NCBI GenBank assembly: GCA_022482815.1
Contig: JAKVOM010000001.1
Coordinates: forward strand, 124,001-188,000
Source: Acidaminococcus sp.
Lineage (GTDB): Bacteria; Bacillota; Negativicutes; Acidaminococcales; Acidaminococcaceae
Reading direction: 5' to 3'
Length of the DNA stretch: 64,000 bases
Below the pieces are notes generated by a model. The model worked only from the letters and a program-made list of their open reading frames with translations. It did no database searches and was not told the DNA's origin. Numbering within the stretch: the first letter of the stretch is position 1; the number at the start of each line of letters is the position of its first letter. Of the stretch, positions 61,272-64,000 are shown one piece after another. The position numbers were made by a program, and so were the translations under genes.

Positions 61272-61727
61272 TCAGGAAAAGAGATAATGAAAAATCTTCA
61301 GAAACACATATAAGATTCCGCTGGCGATCAAGGGACCGACGGCAATACCCTTGAGCACTACCACACCGATGACCGTCCCAATCATTACGGAAGCCACAAG
61401 CTGAGGATCTTTTGTCAGAATATCAAGGCCCCACCGTCCCAGTAAGGCCACGATGATGCCGGAAACCAGGGAAGCGATACCCACGGGGCTTTTGAAAATA
61501 TGGATAAAGTCCTGAATTCCGATTTTACCGAGGGCAATAGGCGACAGCATCCCCGCAGTCAGGATAACAATCCCCCAGTTCATGCCATGCCCTCCGACAT
61601 AGGCCAGATGCTCTTCCGATAAAATCAATTTCAGCACGACCAGGATTGCGGAGGAGTATGTTACCGTCATATTATGCCCGAAATAGCCAATAAGGCCTAA
61701 TCCAATCAGGATAAGGTACCCCTGCAT
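61272..61727 (-). CDS. DUF441 (YeaL-like) membrane protein
   Basis: Small integral membrane protein of 151 aa with about four hydrophobic segments. The pattern GLGLIGYFGHNMTVTYSSAIL, WGIVILTAGMLSPIALGKIG and GIAVGPLIASGILYVFLK is that of the DUF441/YeaL family, whose function is unknown. Not obviously linked to its neighbours. The ATG is preceded by a weak GGAGATGATT site. Confidence 0.85.
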   Translation of the reverse strand: MQGYLILIGLGLIGYFGHNMTVTYSSAILVVLKLILSEEHLAYVGGHGMNWGIVILTAGMLSPIALGKIGIQDFIHIFKSPVGIASLVSGIIVALLGRWGLDILTKDPQLVASVMIGTVIGVVVLKGIAVGPLIASGILYVFLKIFHYLFS

Positions 61728-61834
61728 GAAATCATCTCCATTTATCTGTTGAAAATGTTACTTACTTATTGTAACGGAAATAAGACTGCTTGGCAAACAT
61801 CCGGAGCAGACACGCACCTTCCGGATAAAAAAGT

Positions 61835-63293
61835 GGTTCTTCACGGAAATTTGTTGACTAAAAGACATTTGACTATTGAAAAAGGACATTAACTCCTCCA
61901 AAATATAATCGTCGAAACCATACCTTGGGAGGAGAAAATGTCCTTTACTAATTACACTATTCAAAATAATGCAGAATGTCAAGATGTCTTTTACAATGTC
62001 TTCATGCCGGAAGACCCTTTTGATGACAGCCAGGAGATTGTTATTTGCAGTGAAAAGAAATATACCGACTTCCGTTGTCCTAAATGTGGTCAGAAAATGT
62101 ATTCTTACGAGCCATTTTCCACCTACTTGAAAAGCTTTCCTGCGTATCCTGAGCATACCAGGATGATCCGCTTTGAAGGGCATCGTTTCCGTTGCTCCTG
62201 CTGCCATGCAACGATCACTGAGCCTATTCCTTTTAAATATCCCGGGACTCGCATTACCATGAGGGCTTCCCTTTGGATTGAGACGCTGCTTCGTAATGGA
62301 ATCCCTGCCAATGCAATTGCTAAGATGTCAGGAATTCACTGGAGCACGATTCGCTATGTCCACAAACAGCTCATGGACGAATCTCTCGATAAATATGAAA
62401 TGGAATTGGAGCTGACCTCTTACAAGCCCCGTTTCCTGGCCATCGATGAGTTTGCTATCCATAAGGGACACACTTATGCCACTTGCGTCATGGATTTAGC
62501 GACAGGTTATATTCTCTGGGTTGGCAGAGGTCGGGCGATAGCTGACTTCGAGCATTTCTTCAAGGAATATGATCAGACAAAGCTGACAGAGGTCAAGGCA
62601 GTCGCCATGGATATGAACGCTTCCTACAACAAGCTGGTACAAGAACATCTGCCGCAAGCTAAGGTCGTGTATGATCGTTACCACATGCAGGCTCAATTCG
62701 GGAAGGAAGTATTAGGTGTAGTAAGACTTGATGAGGCCAGAATGCATAGGGATAACGCCAACGACATGCAAGAAGCATTAAAAGACGCAAGTGCTGAAGA
62801 CAAGCCGGCTTTGAAAGAGCGGATATCCGAGGAAAAGAAGAACTACCGCACATTGAAGAAAGTCCGCTGGCCGTTACTCACCAATGAAGATAGGCTGAAT
62901 CCTAAGAGCAAAGAAGCGTTGCAGGCCATCTTTGCAGAGCACGAGGATCTGGCAATATGTTATTCCATGAAGGAAGAGATGGTAGCCCTCTATGAATTAA
63001 GGGACTATGACAAGGCTCTTGCAGGATGGAAGCGCTGGTTTAAAGCTGCACTAGGCAGCGGGATTCCGGCCCTGGTTAGGTTTGCTAAGATTAAGCTGCC
63101 AAGGATAGACGGTCTGGTGAACCATGCCCTGTACCCGATAAACACAGGGAAGCTTGAGGGTTTCAACAACAAGATTAAAGTGGCCAAAAGAAGAGCTTAC
63201 GGATACAGAGATGATGAGTACTTTTTCACGTTAATTCGCTACCTCTCAATTCCGACCGTAAGAGGTATACTCCCGAAAAAAACGTGAAGAACC
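61835..63293 (+). mobile_element. Complete ISL3-family insertion sequence, 1459 bp
   Basis: Terminal inverted repeats GGTTCTTCACG at both ends and an 8-bp direct duplication AAAAAAGT (61827-61834 and 63294-63301), the size usual for ISL3. Carries one intact transposase. Inserted between DUF441 and rplL without breaking a gene. Confidence 0.95.
61938..63287 (+). CDS. ISL3-family transposase
   Basis: Transposase of 449 aa: N-terminal zinc-finger (CPKCGQKM…RCSCCHATI, residues 49-95), helix-turn-helix (GIPANAIAKMSGIHWSTIRY, about 125-145) and a DDE domain with FLAIDEFAIHKG (first Asp), VAMDMNASY (second Asp) and the C-terminal NTGKLEGFNNKIKVAKRRAYG (Glu). GGAGGAG precedes the ATG. No frame damage, so it is probably active. 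Confidence 0.96.
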   Translation: MSFTNYTIQNNAECQDVFYNVFMPEDPFDDSQEIVICSEKKYTDFRCPKCGQKMYSYEPFSTYLKSFPAYPEHTRMIRFEGHRFRCSCCHATITEPIPFKYPGTRITMRASLWIETLLRNGIPANAIAKMSGIHWSTIRYVHKQLMDESLDKYEMELELTSYKPRFLAIDEFAIHKGHTYATCVMDLATGYILWVGRGRAIADFEHFFKEYDQTKLTEVKAVAMDMNASYNKLVQEHLPQAKVVYDRYHMQAQFGKEVLGVVRLDEARMHRDNANDMQEALKDASAEDKPALKERISEEKKNYRTLKKVRWPLLTNEDRLNPKSKEALQAIFAEHEDLAICYSMKEEMVALYELRDYDKALAGWKRWFKAALGSGIPALVRFAKIKLPRIDGLVNHALYPINTGKLEGFNNKIKVAKRRAYGYRDDEYFFTLIRYLSIPTVRGILPKKT

Positions 63294-63339
63294 AAAAAAG
63301 TAAAAACCTTTAGCCGCTTAGCCATTCCTCATATAATCC

Positions 63340-63372
63340 AAAAAAACTCCCCACGCAATGCGTGAGGAGTTT
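63340..63372 (-). terminator. Terminator of the rplJ-rplL transcript
   Basis: AAAACTCC-TCACGC-ATT-GCGTGG-GGAGTTTT hairpin with T7 on the minus strand, 14 bases past the rplL stop. Confidence 0.9.
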
Positions 63373-63385
63373 TGAAAAGTTGAAA

Positions 63386-63754
63386 TTATTTCAGTTCAAC
63401 CTTAGCGCCGGCAGCTTCCAGCTTTTCCTTCATAGCTTCAGCATCAGCCTTAGCTACGTTTTCCTTAATGGTGTTAGGAGCAGCATCAACAGCAGCCTTA
63501 GCTTCCTTCAGGCCCAGACCAGTCAGTTCACGAACAACCTTGATAACCTGAATCTTGCTAGCGCCAACGTCAGTCAGAACAACGTTGAATTCGGTCTTTT
63601 CAGCAGCAGCAGCACCGCCGGCAGCAGGAGCAGCAGCAACAGCAACAGGAGCAGCAGCGCTAACACCGAACTTATCTTCCATAGCCTTTACCAGGTCAGC
63701 CAGTTCCAGGACAGTCATGTTTTCAATGGCTTCCATAATTTCTTCTTTAGTCAT
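63386..63754 (-). CDS. rplL: 50S ribosomal protein L7/L12
   Basis: Stalk protein (122 aa). N-terminal dimerisation part ([18 protein letters not shown]), Ala-rich hinge (about 35-55) and the C-terminal factor-binding domain ([40 protein letters not shown]). GGAGG precedes the ATG. Follows rplJ as in all bacteria. Confidence 0.98.
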   Translation of the reverse strand: MTKEEIMEAIENMTVLELADLVKAMEDKFGVSAAAPVAVAAAPAAGGAAAAEKTEFNVVLTDVGASKIQVIKVVRELTGLGLKEAKAAVDAAPNTIKENVAKADAEAMKEKLEAAGAKVELK

Positions 63755-63837
63755 TTTAAATACCTCCGAAAATTTTTCCAGTTAATTTTTTAATTAAATA
63801 AACGATGGGTCAAGCAACCCGTTGATAACTCAAGCGA

Positions 63838-64000
63838 TTAAGCGGATTCTTTTTCCTTCTTCTCGCGAATTGCATCCACGACAGTAACCAGGCTGCGCAG
63901 CGTACCATGCAGTACATTGACGAGTCCGGAAATCGGGGCCTGCATGCTGCCAACCAGTTTGGCCAGCAGTTCTTCCTTGGACGGCAGTTCTGCCAAAGCA
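63838..64000 (-). CDS. rplJ: 50S ribosomal protein L10 (C-terminal end only)
   Basis: Only the last 53 codons are in the window (…[20 protein letters not shown]…[13 protein letters not shown]). This is the L7/L12-binding C-terminal helix of L10. The rest lies past the right edge. 83 bases separate its stop from the rplL start. Confidence 0.95.
   Translation of the reverse strand, partial: ALAELPSKEELLAKLVGSMQAPISGLVNVLHGTLRSLVTVVDAIREKKEKESA

Noticed and set aside
61938-61990. ISL3 insertion disrupting DUF441
   Set aside because: The element lies upstream of the DUF441 start; its coding sequence is intact.

Overview
The window looks like a chromosome segment of a diderm Firmicute of the class Negativicutes, probably Acidaminococcaceae (Acidaminococcus or a close relative). 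This is inferred from gene content, not from a search. Firmicute traits are three T-box regulated loci, a CcpN-type regulator, a two-subunit glycyl-tRNA synthetase and a DUF3793-flavodoxin pair. Diderm traits are an LptA/OstA-like periplasmic protein and LPS-type modification enzymes. The catabolic content is dominated by amino-acid and peptide uptake and by M20 hydrolases, as expected of an amino-acid fermenter.

Layout, left to right. 0-3 kb: glyQ-glyS behind a very compact glycine T-box. 3-5.8 kb: an envelope operon (alkaline-phosphatase-superfamily phosphotransferase plus family 2 glycosyltransferase). 6-7.5 kb: amino-acid permease. 8-12.5 kb: an M20 peptidase / YfcC transporter operon whose yfcC is split by a complete IS3-family element. 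12.7-16.7 kb: abgT-like transporter with two amidohydrolases. 17.3-21.1 kb: dnaG-rpoD and a CAU tRNA. 21.4 kb: lptA-like gene. 22-26.8 kb: LysR regulator, amidohydrolase, second YfcC, nitrilase-like protein. 26.9-31 kb: ppsA, ccpN, ppsR. 31-33.5 kb: flavin reductase, orphan FecCD permease, tRNA-Gln and tRNA-Glu. 33.9-34.8 kb: an array of four small-RNA-like units. 34.8-38.5 kb: ArnT-like glycosyltransferase and a 2-hydroxycarboxylate transporter. 38.8-42.7 kb: OPT peptide transporter, PqqD-like protein and PepD dipeptidase. 43-51 kb: C39-like lipoprotein and a complete trpEGDCFBA operon with a tryptophan T-box. 51-57.6 kb: M20 peptidase, DUF3793-flavodoxin, transaldolase, cystine-type symporter, amidohydrolase. 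57.8-61.1 kb: metNIQ behind two tandem methionine T-boxes, each with its own promoter. 61.2-64 kb: DUF441 protein, an intact ISL3 element, rplL and the end of rplJ.

The strongest unexplained signal is at 33.9-34.8 kb. Four tandem minus-strand transcription units of about 105-120 nt lie in a gene-free stretch. Each has the same 54-bp upstream module: two TTCACA-like boxes 11 bp apart at a fixed distance from a -10, plus a conserved TTGNCA. Three of the four have a 5' hairpin with a C-rich anti-Shine-Dalgarno-like stretch. All four carry a further C-rich single-stranded region and a terminator. The arrangement resembles multicopy two-component-regulated sRNAs such as LhrC or csRNAs. A possible fifth relative lies at 42.83-42.88 kb.

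Other notable points are a 15-bp operator-like motif shared by ppsA and dnaG-rpoD, the tandem Met T-boxes, a recurring composite intergenic element that carries its own terminator, a ppsR with no standard start codon, and a nitrilase-family protein lacking its catalytic lysine.
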